A stretch of 64,000 nucleotides of DNA from Lewinellaceae bacterium (lineage in GTDB: Bacteria; Bacteroidota; Bacteroidia; Chitinophagales; Saprospiraceae), in the NCBI GenBank assembly GCA_020636355.1, contig JACJYB010000003.1:248001-312000 (forward strand). The letters run 5' to 3'. The notes under the pieces are model-generated. The model was not told the origin of the DNA and ran no database searches. It was given only the letters and a program-made list of their open reading frames with translations. The first letter of the stretch is position 1. The number at the start of each line of letters is the position of its first letter. Positions 35,588 through 42,726 of the stretch are shown in pieces. The translations under genes and the position numbers were made by a program.

Positions 35588-36184
35588 TCAGATCAAACTT
35601 GCACTGATCAGATTGAGGAATTCACTGCGTGTTTTTTCCTTACGAAATTCACCGGTGAATGCCGAAGTGGTAGTCATGGAATTTTGTTTTTGGACACCCC
35701 GCATCATCATGCATAAATGTTGTGCTTCCACCACTATCGCTGCCCCGAGCGGATTCAGCGTTTCCTGGATGCAATTGAGGATCTCCAGTGTGAGGCGCTC
35801 CTGAACCTGCAATCTTCTTGCAAAAACATCAACCACACGCGGTATTTTACTCAACCCGACAATTTTACCATTTGGGATGTAAGCGATGTGCGCTTTGCCA
35901 AAGAAAGGCAACATGTGATGCTCACAGAGTGAGTACAATTCAATGTCCTTTACCAGGACCATTTCACTGTATTCTTCATCAAACATAGCAGATTTCAGAA
36001 TGGAAACCGGGTCCTGGTCATAGCCCTGAGTCAGGAATTGCATGGCTTTGGCTACGCGTTCGGGGGTCTTCATGAGGCCCTGGCGGGACGGATCCTCACC
36101 CAGGTTTTCCAGAATATGGTGGTAATATCCGGTCAGCTGATCGGTTATATTATCCGGATAATCCTCTGTTTTTAAGTACGACAT
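35588..36184 (-). CDS. folE: GTP cyclohydrolase I
   Basis: A 198-aa enzyme converting GTP to 7,8-dihydroneopterin triphosphate, the entry to folate and, with a PTPS/QueD-type enzyme, to tetrahydropterin or 7-deazaguanine products. Zinc ligands Cys87, His90 (SLCEHHMLPFFG) and Cys158 (QHLCMMMRGV) are intact. Conserved IPNGKIVGLSKIPRVVDVFARRLQVQERLT follows. The length is normal. It is 15 bases after the PTPS-like gene, strongly suggesting they act in the same pathway. Confidence 0.96.
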   Translation of the reverse strand: MSYLKTEDYPDNITDQLTGYYHHILENLGEDPSRQGLMKTPERVAKAMQFLTQGYDQDPVSILKSAMFDEEYSEMVLVKDIELYSLCEHHMLPFFGKAHIAYIPNGKIVGLSKIPRVVDVFARRLQVQERLTLEILNCIQETLNPLGAAIVVEAQHLCMMMRGVQKQNSMTTTSAFTGEFRKEKTRSEFLNLISASLI

Positions 36185-36199
36185 GGAAGTGATTTACAT

Positions 36200-36610
36200 T
36201 TACTCACCAAAATACTCCACATAAATCTTGTCGGTCTCGTACAGCTTAATGGCATGCAGTTGACCGGAAGGAATTTTGTCCTTTAGCAAGTCCCAAATGA
36301 TCATCACCAGATTCTCCGTGCTGGGAAGCATCGTCGGTGGAATGAACGGAACATCTAAATTAAGGTTTTTGTGGTCCAAATGTTCAAGGACTTCCTCATT
36401 AATGATTTTCGAAAGCACCCGGGCATCCAGTAAAAATCCAGTCACCGGATCCGGTTTGCCTTTTACTGTGACATAGAGCGTATAATTGTGTCCATGCCAG
36501 TTTGGATTCGCACACTTCCCGAAAATTTCCCAGTTCTTTTCTTCCGACCAGTCCTTGACCCACAGTTTATGGGCTGCATTGAACTTTTCGATACGAGTAA
36601 CGTATACCAT
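36200..36610 (-). CDS. 6-pyruvoyltetrahydropterin synthase / QueD-family enzyme
   Basis: A 136-aa T-fold enzyme. Zinc ligands His14 (FNAAHKLW), His39 and His41 (NWHGHNYTL) and the catalytic Cys33 (FGKCANP) are present; the C-terminal Glu (KLYETDKIYVEYFGE) is conserved. QueD makes 6-carboxy-tetrahydropterin for queuosine; PTPS makes a biopterin precursor; the sequence does not settle which. Its gene is first in a probable operon with folE, whose product is the substrate. A perfect -7 box lies 24-31 bases upstream. Confidence 0.9.
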   Translation of the reverse strand: MVYVTRIEKFNAAHKLWVKDWSEEKNWEIFGKCANPNWHGHNYTLYVTVKGKPDPVTGFLLDARVLSKIINEEVLEHLDHKNLNLDVPFIPPTMLPSTENLVMIIWDLLKDKIPSGQLHAIKLYETDKIYVEYFGE

Positions 36611-36633
36611 TGTTTGGATTTATGAATCGGCCG

Positions 36634-36641
36634 CAAAATTA
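36634..36641 (-). promoter_or_regulatory. Bacteroidota -7 box for the PTPS-folE-fabD-yqgE operon
   Basis: TAATTTTG reading leftwards, exact TAnnTTTG, predicted start near 36,628 and leader of about 18 bases. Confidence 0.6.
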
Positions 36642-36725
36642 CGAAAGGAATTGAAGACGTGGATGGTTTTGACTAGAGACTGCCCATCTAAGTACAAGGA
36701 ATAAATTCCATGGTCGATCACTCGT

Positions 36726-36744
36726 ATAATTTAGTCTAAATTAT
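36726..36744. promoter_or_regulatory. perfect 19-base palindrome abutting the LytS promoter
   Basis: Nine-base arms ATAATTTAG and CTAAATTAT around a central T. The right arm overlaps the first bases of the -7 box at 36,742-36,749, so a bound dimer would occupy the -7 to -33 region. No T run follows, so it is not a terminator. Confidence 0.55.
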
Positions 36745-36749
36745 CTTTG
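36742..36749 (+). promoter_or_regulatory. Bacteroidota -7 box for the LytS operon
   Basis: TATCTTTG, exact TAnnTTTG; predicted start near 36,755 and a 47-base leader to the ATG at 36,802. Confidence 0.6.
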
Positions 36750-36801
36750 GTTTTGAATTGGAAGCAGTACCATCGTTGAAGGCCGGAGTTACCATCCGAA
36801 T

Positions 36802-37821
36802 ATGACATTAACCAAAGTAATCCGCAGAAGCGCCATTGGCAGGTTTATCGCTCACCCTTTGCTTCGGCATGGGCTGGGTTGGCTGGTTATTTTTCTGGTC
36901 TTGCGCCCGCTTGCTCCAAGCGCCATCAGCAATCTGCCTGTATTATTCTTTCTGATGGCCGGCGTTTACATCAACATCTATTTGCTTATCCCGACTTATC
37001 TGAGTAAAAACTTCCTCTTTTATACGTTGATGTTATTGGGTTTATGCCTGTTGATTACGCCCATTAATACGGCTGTTTATTCGATGGTATCCGGAATTCC
37101 AATGGGATTCAGTGCCATGGTGATGTTTTTCTTGACCTTTTTCTTTGTTACAGGGACAACAACCATCACCAAGATTATCCGCGACTACATCAAGCAGCAA
37201 TCAGCGAGTAAAGAAATTGAGACTTCCCAAATCCAGACCGAACTAAAATTTCTGAAATCACAAATCAACCCACACTTCCTTTTTAATACACTAAACAATC
37301 TGTACGCACTCACCTTAAAGAAGTCAGATGCAGCTCCGGAGATAGTGATCAAGTTGTCCGAAATGCTGCGTTACATGCTTTATGAGTGCAATGAACGCCG
37401 GGTATTGCTTTCCAAAGAGATCAAGTACATTCGCAATTACCTTGATCTGGAATTACTTAGACAAGGCAATAAAGCAAACATCACCTTTGAGGTAGAAGGG
37501 GAAATATCCGATCAGAAGATCGCCCCGCTAATGTTTATCCCATTCCTCGAGAATGCTTTCAAACACGGACTCAACCGGGGTATCTCCCATGGATTTGTCC
37601 GCATCCTGATGCATGTAGAAGGAACCAAGTTGCATTTCGAGATTGAAAACAGCAAACCTCCTGCATTACCCAACCCGGAAGTTCGAAAAGTAGGAGGCAT
37701 AGGGTTAATGAACGTAAAAAGAAGATTAAATTTGATCTATCCGCAAGCCTATGCGTTAAACATAGAGGATAAGCCTGATGCATACACGGTTTTGATGGAT
37801 CTAAACCTGGAAATCTTATAA
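36802..37821 (+). CDS. LytS-family sensor histidine kinase
   Basis: A 339-aa membrane kinase. Four hydrophobic segments lie within residues 20-125, followed by a coiled linker and the His_kinase domain: KSQINPHFLFNTLNNLYAL with phosphoacceptor His158, then the ATPase block (FIPFLENAFKHGLNRG) and GGIGLMNVKRRL. There is no separate sensor domain, typical for Bacteroidota LytS-type kinases. One base separates it from the LytTR regulator. It is transcribed from the promoter with an overlapping palindrome. The stimulus is unknown. Confidence 0.9.
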   Translation: MTLTKVIRRSAIGRFIAHPLLRHGLGWLVIFLVLRPLAPSAISNLPVLFFLMAGVYINIYLLIPTYLSKNFLFYTLMLLGLCLLITPINTAVYSMVSGIPMGFSAMVMFFLTFFFVTGTTTITKIIRDYIKQQSASKEIETSQIQTELKFLKSQINPHFLFNTLNNLYALTLKKSDAAPEIVIKLSEMLRYMLYECNERRVLLSKEIKYIRNYLDLELLRQGNKANITFEVEGEISDQKIAPLMFIPFLENAFKHGLNRGISHGFVRILMHVEGTKLHFEIENSKPPALPNPEVRKVGGIGLMNVKRRLNLIYPQAYALNIEDKPDAYTVLMDLNLEIL

Positions 37822-37822
37822 G

Positions 37823-38557
37823 ATGAGCAAACTCAACGTGATCATTGTTGATGATGAGCCTTTGGCACTGGATGTTTTGGAAACCTACATTGAGAAGGTA
37901 CCTGATTTGGTGCTCGTGAAACGATGCAATAACGCTTTTGAAGCCAATGAAGCTATTAACAACCACCGGATTGACCTGATATTTTTGGATATCCAGATGC
38001 CCCAGTTGACCGGGATCGATTTTCTTAAGACCCTGTCACACCCTCCCATGGTGATCTTTACGACCGCCTATTCGAATTACGCCTTGCAAAGCTATGAGCT
38101 GGACGCGGTGGATTACCTGCTCAAACCGATATCTTTTGAACGCTTTATGAAAGCGGTAAACCGGGCCATCGAAGAACAAAAACTGACCGTACAAGCTCAC
38201 CAGAGCCATCCCGAGGATACGGATGAAAAAGACTACATCTTTATCAAAGCCGATAAGAAGTTGGTTCGTGTCCGGTTTGCAGATATCATTTACATTGAAG
38301 GCCTGAAGGACTATGTCATCATCCGCCTGGATCAGTCCCGGGTAATTACCTTGCAGACCATGAAGAGCCTGGAAGACAAGTTACCCACACCAATGTTTAA
38401 GCGCATACACCGTTCTTACATCGTCAATGTTAATAAGATAGAAGCCATTGTCGGCAATATGGTTGAGGTTACTGAAAAAGGTCAAACCAAACACCTCCCC
38501 ATTGGCAAAAACTACCGGGATGAACTGCTCCAGATGATAAATGACAATAAGTTGTGA
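37823..38557 (+). CDS. LytTR-family response regulator
   Basis: A 244-aa regulator. The receiver domain (1-120) has the acidic pair DDE, phosphoacceptor Asp56 (IFLDIQMPQLTG) and Lys (LLKP). A LytTR DNA-binding domain follows at about 140-240 (FIKADKKLVRVRFADIIYIEGLKDYVIIRL ... FKRIHRSYIVNVNKIEAI). It is the partner of the LytS-type kinase one base upstream. Its stop overlaps the GTG start of a fructosamine-kinase gene, suggesting coupled translation. Confidence 0.94.
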   Translation: MSKLNVIIVDDEPLALDVLETYIEKVPDLVLVKRCNNAFEANEAINNHRIDLIFLDIQMPQLTGIDFLKTLSHPPMVIFTTAYSNYALQSYELDAVDYLLKPISFERFMKAVNRAIEEQKLTVQAHQSHPEDTDEKDYIFIKADKKLVRVRFADIIYIEGLKDYVIIRLDQSRVITLQTMKSLEDKLPTPMFKRIHRSYIVNVNKIEAIVGNMVEVTEKGQTKHLPIGKNYRDELLQMINDNKL

Positions 38558-39408
38558 CCAATCTCCAAGTGGTCCTGGCCCATCTTGGCATGGATCATTT
38601 TATTCCCACCGTATTATCGGGAGGTAGCATCAATCAGGTATATCTGCTTCAAAATGCATCCCAGTCCTACGTATTAAAATTGACCGGTACCGATTGTACC
38701 CAATCCATGCTTCAGGCTGAAGCAGACGGACTCCTCACCATCCATGCTGCCGGATCGATCCGGACACCTACCATCTATCAGCAGGATTCTATTGGTGACT
38801 TTGCTTTCCTGTTGATGGAATACGTTCCTTCTACGCGACATCTGGATGCGAGCTTCGGCACAAAATTCGGCCGTCAGTTAGCGGCACTTCACCAGAAGAC
38901 TGCGCCGCAGTATGGTTATCATTCTCCCAATTTTATTGGTAGCCTGCCGCAGCCCAATCGTTTTCATTCGTCCTGGGTTGATTTTTATATCAGTGAGCGT
39001 TTGCTTCCCCAATGGGAAAGTGCTTCCGCTTCCGGCTTCTTTCAATCCAGCCATCAACGTCAATTTGATCACTTCACCCGCATGCTTTCTTCCTTGCTGA
39101 ATGAAGAAAAGCCATCCTTGCTGCATGGCGATTTATGGAATGGGAATTACCTCGCATCCATTACCGGAGATCCCGTATTAATAGATCCTGCCGTCTATTT
39201 CGGACACCGGGAAATTGATCTGGCTATGAGTTTATTGTTCGGCGGATTCCCGGATTCCTTTTACGAGGGTTATCGGGAAGCTTTTCCGCTTGAGAAGGGC
39301 TGGCAGGAGCGTATCCCGATCTATCAACTGTATTATCTACTCGTCCATGTAAATCTTTTTGGAAGCAGCTATGTCCCGTCATGTCTGGATGTGATTCGTC
39401 AATTCTGA
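38554..39408 (+). CDS. fructosamine kinase family protein
   Basis: A 284-aa protein of the fructosamine/ketosamine-3-kinase family, with a kinase-like fold. Conserved: GGSINQVYLL near residues 23-32, EADGL, MEYVPSTRH, the catalytic HGDLWNGN at about 190-197 and LIDPAVYFGHREIDLAMSLLFGGF. Members phosphorylate Amadori products on protein or small molecules, leading to deglycation; the substrate is not certain. It starts at GTG, overlapping the LytTR regulator stop by 4 bases, so it is translated with a two-component system, an unusual partner. Confidence 0.87.
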   Translation: MTNLQVVLAHLGMDHFIPTVLSGGSINQVYLLQNASQSYVLKLTGTDCTQSMLQAEADGLLTIHAAGSIRTPTIYQQDSIGDFAFLLMEYVPSTRHLDASFGTKFGRQLAALHQKTAPQYGYHSPNFIGSLPQPNRFHSSWVDFYISERLLPQWESASASGFFQSSHQRQFDHFTRMLSSLLNEEKPSLLHGDLWNGNYLASITGDPVLIDPAVYFGHREIDLAMSLLFGGFPDSFYEGYREAFPLEKGWQERIPIYQLYYLLVHVNLFGSSYVPSCLDVIRQF

Positions 39409-39447
39409 TCCTGTTCCCGGTAATTTCCACGACAATATCTAACAAGG

Positions 39448-42036
39448 TCACTCCCCGCGAACGCTCTGAATAGGACTCATCAGAGCCACCTTGAGGGACT
39501 GGCCGCCAATGGTAATGCATGCAATTGCCACGGCCAAAAGACCGGAACCAACAAACATCCACCACTGTAATGCTATATGGTAAGCAAAAGAACCCAACCA
39601 TCTATTCATCAAATACCACTCCAAGGGAGTAGCAATTACCATTGCGATTAGCACCAGATCAATAAACTCTCTGATCAGTGTGGTCGTAAGCCTGGGGGTG
39701 GATGCACCCAATATCTTACGTATTCCAATCTCTTTGGTCCGTTGCTCGGTGGTGTGTAACGCAAGACCAAGCAATCCCAGACAGGAGATGATAATGGCCA
39801 GACCTGCAAAATACCTGGATAAGACCGCCACCCGCTTCTCCGCCTGATACTGATCCTTAAATTTATCATCCAGGAAAGTGTATTCAAATGGATATCCCGG
39901 ATTAAACGTTTTGTAGTATTCCTGCAGGCCATCCAGTACTTGGGTCATTTTACCCCCTGCTACACGGACCATAACATATTTCACGTCGTGAGGCATCAGG
40001 AGCATGATCATTGGTTCGATCTTATCATGAAGCGATTTGAAATGAAAGTCTTTAACTATCCCGATGATTTTCGCTTGTCCGTTTGCCACTGTCTTACCGA
40101 TAGGATCGTCCAGATTCATTGCTTTGATTGCTGCCTGATTGAGTAAGATTCCCGCCGTATCCGTTCCAAATTCAGGATTAAAACTACGTCCGGCCACCAT
40201 CTCCATACCCATTGTCTCCACAAAATTGTAATCGACGCCAAAGACCTGGAACTGGGCGTTGTTTTCCCGATCTTTTCCTTCCCAGTCAAAACTCCAGCTC
40301 CAATTATGGCCAACCATGCTATGGGTGGTGCTTGAAACATTGCGGACTCCCGATAAGTTGCGTACCCTGGATTCAAATGCCTTTAATTGGGTTTTCATTT
40401 GACCTTCAACATTCAACACCACGATGTGTTCCTGATCATAACCCATGTTCTGTGTTAAAACAAATTGAATTTGTTGATAGACGACAGAAACAGCAAAAAT
40501 CAATACGATGGATGCCGAAAACTGGAGGACCACCAGTCCTTTTCGCGTCATATAGTCCCCCACCGATTTTTTAATTTGGGACTTCAGGGTAGAAAGTATT
40601 CCCATCCCGGACAGATAAAGGGCAGGATAACTACCGGCAATCAAACCGGATAGACTGGCAATTCCTATTGATAATAGTAAAACATTTGCGTCAGGAACCA
40701 GGTCAAGGTTTTTTCCGACAATGCCATTGAATTGTGGAAGTAGGTACCAGACCAACAAAAGGGCAATTCCCAAGGCTATCCATGAAGTCAGCAAAGACTC
40801 CACTATAAATTGGGAAATGATGGTATTGCGGCTGGCTCCAACTACTTTTTTTATCCCGATTTCTTTTAGTCGTTTAGTGGCTTGCGCAGTTGAAAGATTC
40901 ATAAAATTGATACAGGCGATGAGCAGAATAATCATTGCGATGATGGAAAATAATTCCACATACTGGATTCTCCCGCCAACGGGCTTCCCGTTTTCATAGT
41001 TGCCATGGAGATACAAATCGGAAAAGCGAACCAATTTGGCTTCCCGGACCGTATGTTCTGCGATTTCCCTACGAACCAAAGCAACCTTTTTGTTGAGCTG
41101 ATCCATGTCTGTTCCTCGCCGAACTTTTAAGTAAACCTGAGGTCCGCTGCTGTCCCAGGTATTTAGAGAGGTCCAGGGAGGCGTATCTTTGGATGCTTCG
41201 GTAGAAAGGGCAAAATCAAATTTAATCGTAGAATTGTCCGGAATGTTTTCAAATACTCCGGTTACTTTAAATTTTTTATCATGCTCAAATTCAATGGTTT
41301 TACCCAGGGCGTCATCCGGGTTGCCCAGTAGGCTGATGGCAAGTTGCTTGGAAATAACCATCGAGGTGGGTTCCTGCATGACTGTCAGTGGGTCACCTGC
41401 GATGAAATGATATGAAAATATCCTGAAGTAGTCTTTTCCAACGATTTGACCGGTAACTTTCAAATTTTTATCCTCAACCGATAGCAAATGACTGCCAAAC
41501 CAACCTGGTGGAATGGTGGCAGCAGCATATTCCACTTCAGGCATATGGTCTGTGAGGTATTGGGCCATGGGGCTCGATGTCTCTATCAGGGTTTGAACCC
41601 CATCGCTATAATTGAGGTTCTCTATAACTTGGTAAATGAGGTCCTGGTCATCAAAAAACTTATCTGTGTTTAATTCATCCTTAACCCACAAGACGATGAA
41701 TAGAGCGCAAGCTATACCGGTTGCCAGTCCGGTAATGTTAATTGCAAAGTTTTTCTTGTTCTTAATGATACTCCGCCAGGAGATTAACAGATGATGTCCG
41801 ATCATATAAGGTGTATTTAAATTGGTATTTATTGAACGTATGATACCCGGTCTCAGTAACCCAATTACTTCAGCGTTAAAATGCCACCGTGCCCTTCTCG
41901 CTCCAACCTGCATTATTCTCCGGTTGAATGATTCCATCAGGTCCCCTTCAATTGCTTCAATCAATTCTTTCCGACAGAACCAACGAAAGAAACGAAGTGC
42001 CCATTTGGGTGGTTTAGGATTCGGTTTTACATTCAC
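39448..42036 (-). CDS. MacB/FtsX-type ABC transporter permease with N-terminal prefix domain
   Basis: An 862-aa membrane protein. A ~90-residue cytoplasmic prefix (KPPKWALRFFRWFCRKELIEAIEGDLMESFNRR) precedes two FtsX-type modules, each with a periplasmic MacB-like domain: transmembrane segments about 100-120, 370-395, 425-450, 470-490, 515-535, 755-775, 805-825 and 840-855. Duplicated EIGIRKILGAS/EIGIKKVVGAS motifs mark the cytoplasmic loops. Bacteroidota have many such permeases, often with a PadR regulator next to them; no ATPase and no PadR gene is adjacent here. The start is GTG at 42,036; the frame stays open a little further upstream. The substrate is unknown. Confidence 0.85.
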   Translation of the reverse strand: MNVKPNPKPPKWALRFFRWFCRKELIEAIEGDLMESFNRRIMQVGARRARWHFNAEVIGLLRPGIIRSINTNLNTPYMIGHHLLISWRSIIKNKKNFAINITGLATGIACALFIVLWVKDELNTDKFFDDQDLIYQVIENLNYSDGVQTLIETSSPMAQYLTDHMPEVEYAAATIPPGWFGSHLLSVEDKNLKVTGQIVGKDYFRIFSYHFIAGDPLTVMQEPTSMVISKQLAISLLGNPDDALGKTIEFEHDKKFKVTGVFENIPDNSTIKFDFALSTEASKDTPPWTSLNTWDSSGPQVYLKVRRGTDMDQLNKKVALVRREIAEHTVREAKLVRFSDLYLHGNYENGKPVGGRIQYVELFSIIAMIILLIACINFMNLSTAQATKRLKEIGIKKVVGASRNTIISQFIVESLLTSWIALGIALLLVWYLLPQFNGIVGKNLDLVPDANVLLLSIGIASLSGLIAGSYPALYLSGMGILSTLKSQIKKSVGDYMTRKGLVVLQFSASIVLIFAVSVVYQQIQFVLTQNMGYDQEHIVVLNVEGQMKTQLKAFESRVRNLSGVRNVSSTTHSMVGHNWSWSFDWEGKDRENNAQFQVFGVDYNFVETMGMEMVAGRSFNPEFGTDTAGILLNQAAIKAMNLDDPIGKTVANGQAKIIGIVKDFHFKSLHDKIEPMIMLLMPHDVKYVMVRVAGGKMTQVLDGLQEYYKTFNPGYPFEYTFLDDKFKDQYQAEKRVAVLSRYFAGLAIIISCLGLLGLALHTTEQRTKEIGIRKILGASTPRLTTTLIREFIDLVLIAMVIATPLEWYLMNRWLGSFAYHIALQWWMFVGSGLLAVAIACITIGGQSLKVALMSPIQSVRGE

Positions 42037-42155
42037 TCCTATTGAATTTAAAGCTTCCTCAATCTTGATTTTGGTTTCGAATCCGGTTACCCCGGCCTAT
42101 CTACCTACTAACATCCCTCCTACCCGGTTCCAACTGATCGACCCCATACATATAC

Positions 42156-42193
42156 CTTAAATGTAGTTATTATTTATTAAAACTACATTTAAG
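42156..42193. repeat. 38-base inverted repeat upstream of the permease
   Basis: Perfect 13-base arms CTTAAATGTAGTT and AACTACATTTAAG with a 12-base AT-rich spacer. It lies 120 bases ahead of the leftward permease start and 23 bases before the first rightward micro-ORF. There is no T run on either side, so an operator is likelier than a terminator; the arm contains ATGTA/TACAT, reminiscent of PadR-type sites. Confidence 0.6.
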
Positions 42194-42216
42194 ATAATTA
42201 TAAGACCGTACTTTTA

Positions 42217-42387
42217 ATGAAAAGGTTGCACCGGAATCGGCTTACCAGAGTGGAAAAAGAATCCACCAACTTTTACCATCGAAATCAACTCCGTTTAAGA
42301 ACTTTTTCAACAGATGTTGATATATTGTTATACCAGGGAAGTCTAAAGGAGGCAGCTAGCAGTTTCAGAAGCCTGACAGGATCTTAA
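42217..42387 (+). CDS. possible 56-aa protein
   Basis: An ATG-started frame of 56 codons. The product is basic and polar (begins MKRLHRNRLTRVEK) with no signal or membrane segment and no recognised motif. It begins 23 bases after the inverted repeat. It may be chance; evidence is position and length only. Confidence 0.2.
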   Translation: MKRLHRNRLTRVEKESTNFYHRNQLRLRTFSTDVDILLYQGSLKEAASSFRSLTGS

Positions 42388-42459
42388 ATCCAACTGATAT
42401 CATTACATTTACACATATCAGTAATTCACGTTTTAAACTGGTATCAAATTTGCGTCCTA

Positions 42460-42537
42460 ATGAATATCCTGAAGAATTGTCCAAAAGTTAAGATGATACG
42501 AAATTGTTCAGCATGCGAGAGCAAGTGCATGGTTTAG
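42460..42537 (+). CDS. possible 25-aa cysteine-rich peptide
   Basis: An ATG-started frame of 25 codons, ending TAG. It has cysteines at residues 7, 16, 19 and 23 (a CxxCxxxC cluster near the C-terminus) and five lysines or arginines up to residue 14. It ends 7 bases before the next micro-ORF and 190 bases before an ABC exporter. A small Cys-rich peptide beside an exporter recalls bacteriocin/RiPP precursors, but it has no double-glycine leader and no modification enzyme nearby, and chance is possible. Confidence 0.25.
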   Translation: MNILKNCPKVKMIRNCSACESKCMV

Positions 42538-42544
42538 CGCAATT

Positions 42545-42661
42545 ATGAGTAGCCATTTTGTCAATTTCCTTTTAGATATTACCTTTAAATACATCCATTA
42601 TGACACCACTCTTTTGCCCTTTACCGACCAGGAACATGCCTTAAACAAAAAGGAGTGCTGA
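42545..42661 (+). CDS. possible 38-aa peptide ahead of the ABC exporter
   Basis: An ATG-started frame of 38 codons with a hydrophobic and aromatic first half (HFVNFLLDITFKYIHY) and a polar second half ending in Cys. It begins 7 bases after the cysteine-rich frame and stops 65 bases before the exporter start. No leader motif is recognised. It could be a small substrate, a leader peptide or chance. Confidence 0.25.
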   Translation: MSSHFVNFLLDITFKYIHYDTTLLPFTDQEHALNKKEC

Positions 42662-42726
42662 GGCTCCTACTAACAGTGGCCTGATGCCGGACAATTAACT
42701 GATCAAAAAGAGTCGAAAAAACATAC

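Larger units (their letters stand above)
42037..42726. other. gene-poor region with inverted repeat and micro-ORFs
   Basis: A 690-base gap between the permease and the ABC exporter. It holds a strong inverted repeat at 42,156-42,193 and three short rightward reading frames (42,217-42,387; 42,460-42,537; 42,545-42,661). I searched both strands for remnants of a PadR regulator, an insertion sequence or a tRNA and found none. It is the only stretch over 300 bases in the window without a solid gene. Confidence 0.6.

Noticed and set aside
42037..42460. Possible decayed PadR regulator upstream of the permease
   Set aside because: Translating the leftward frames shows frequent stops and no winged-helix or PadR motifs.
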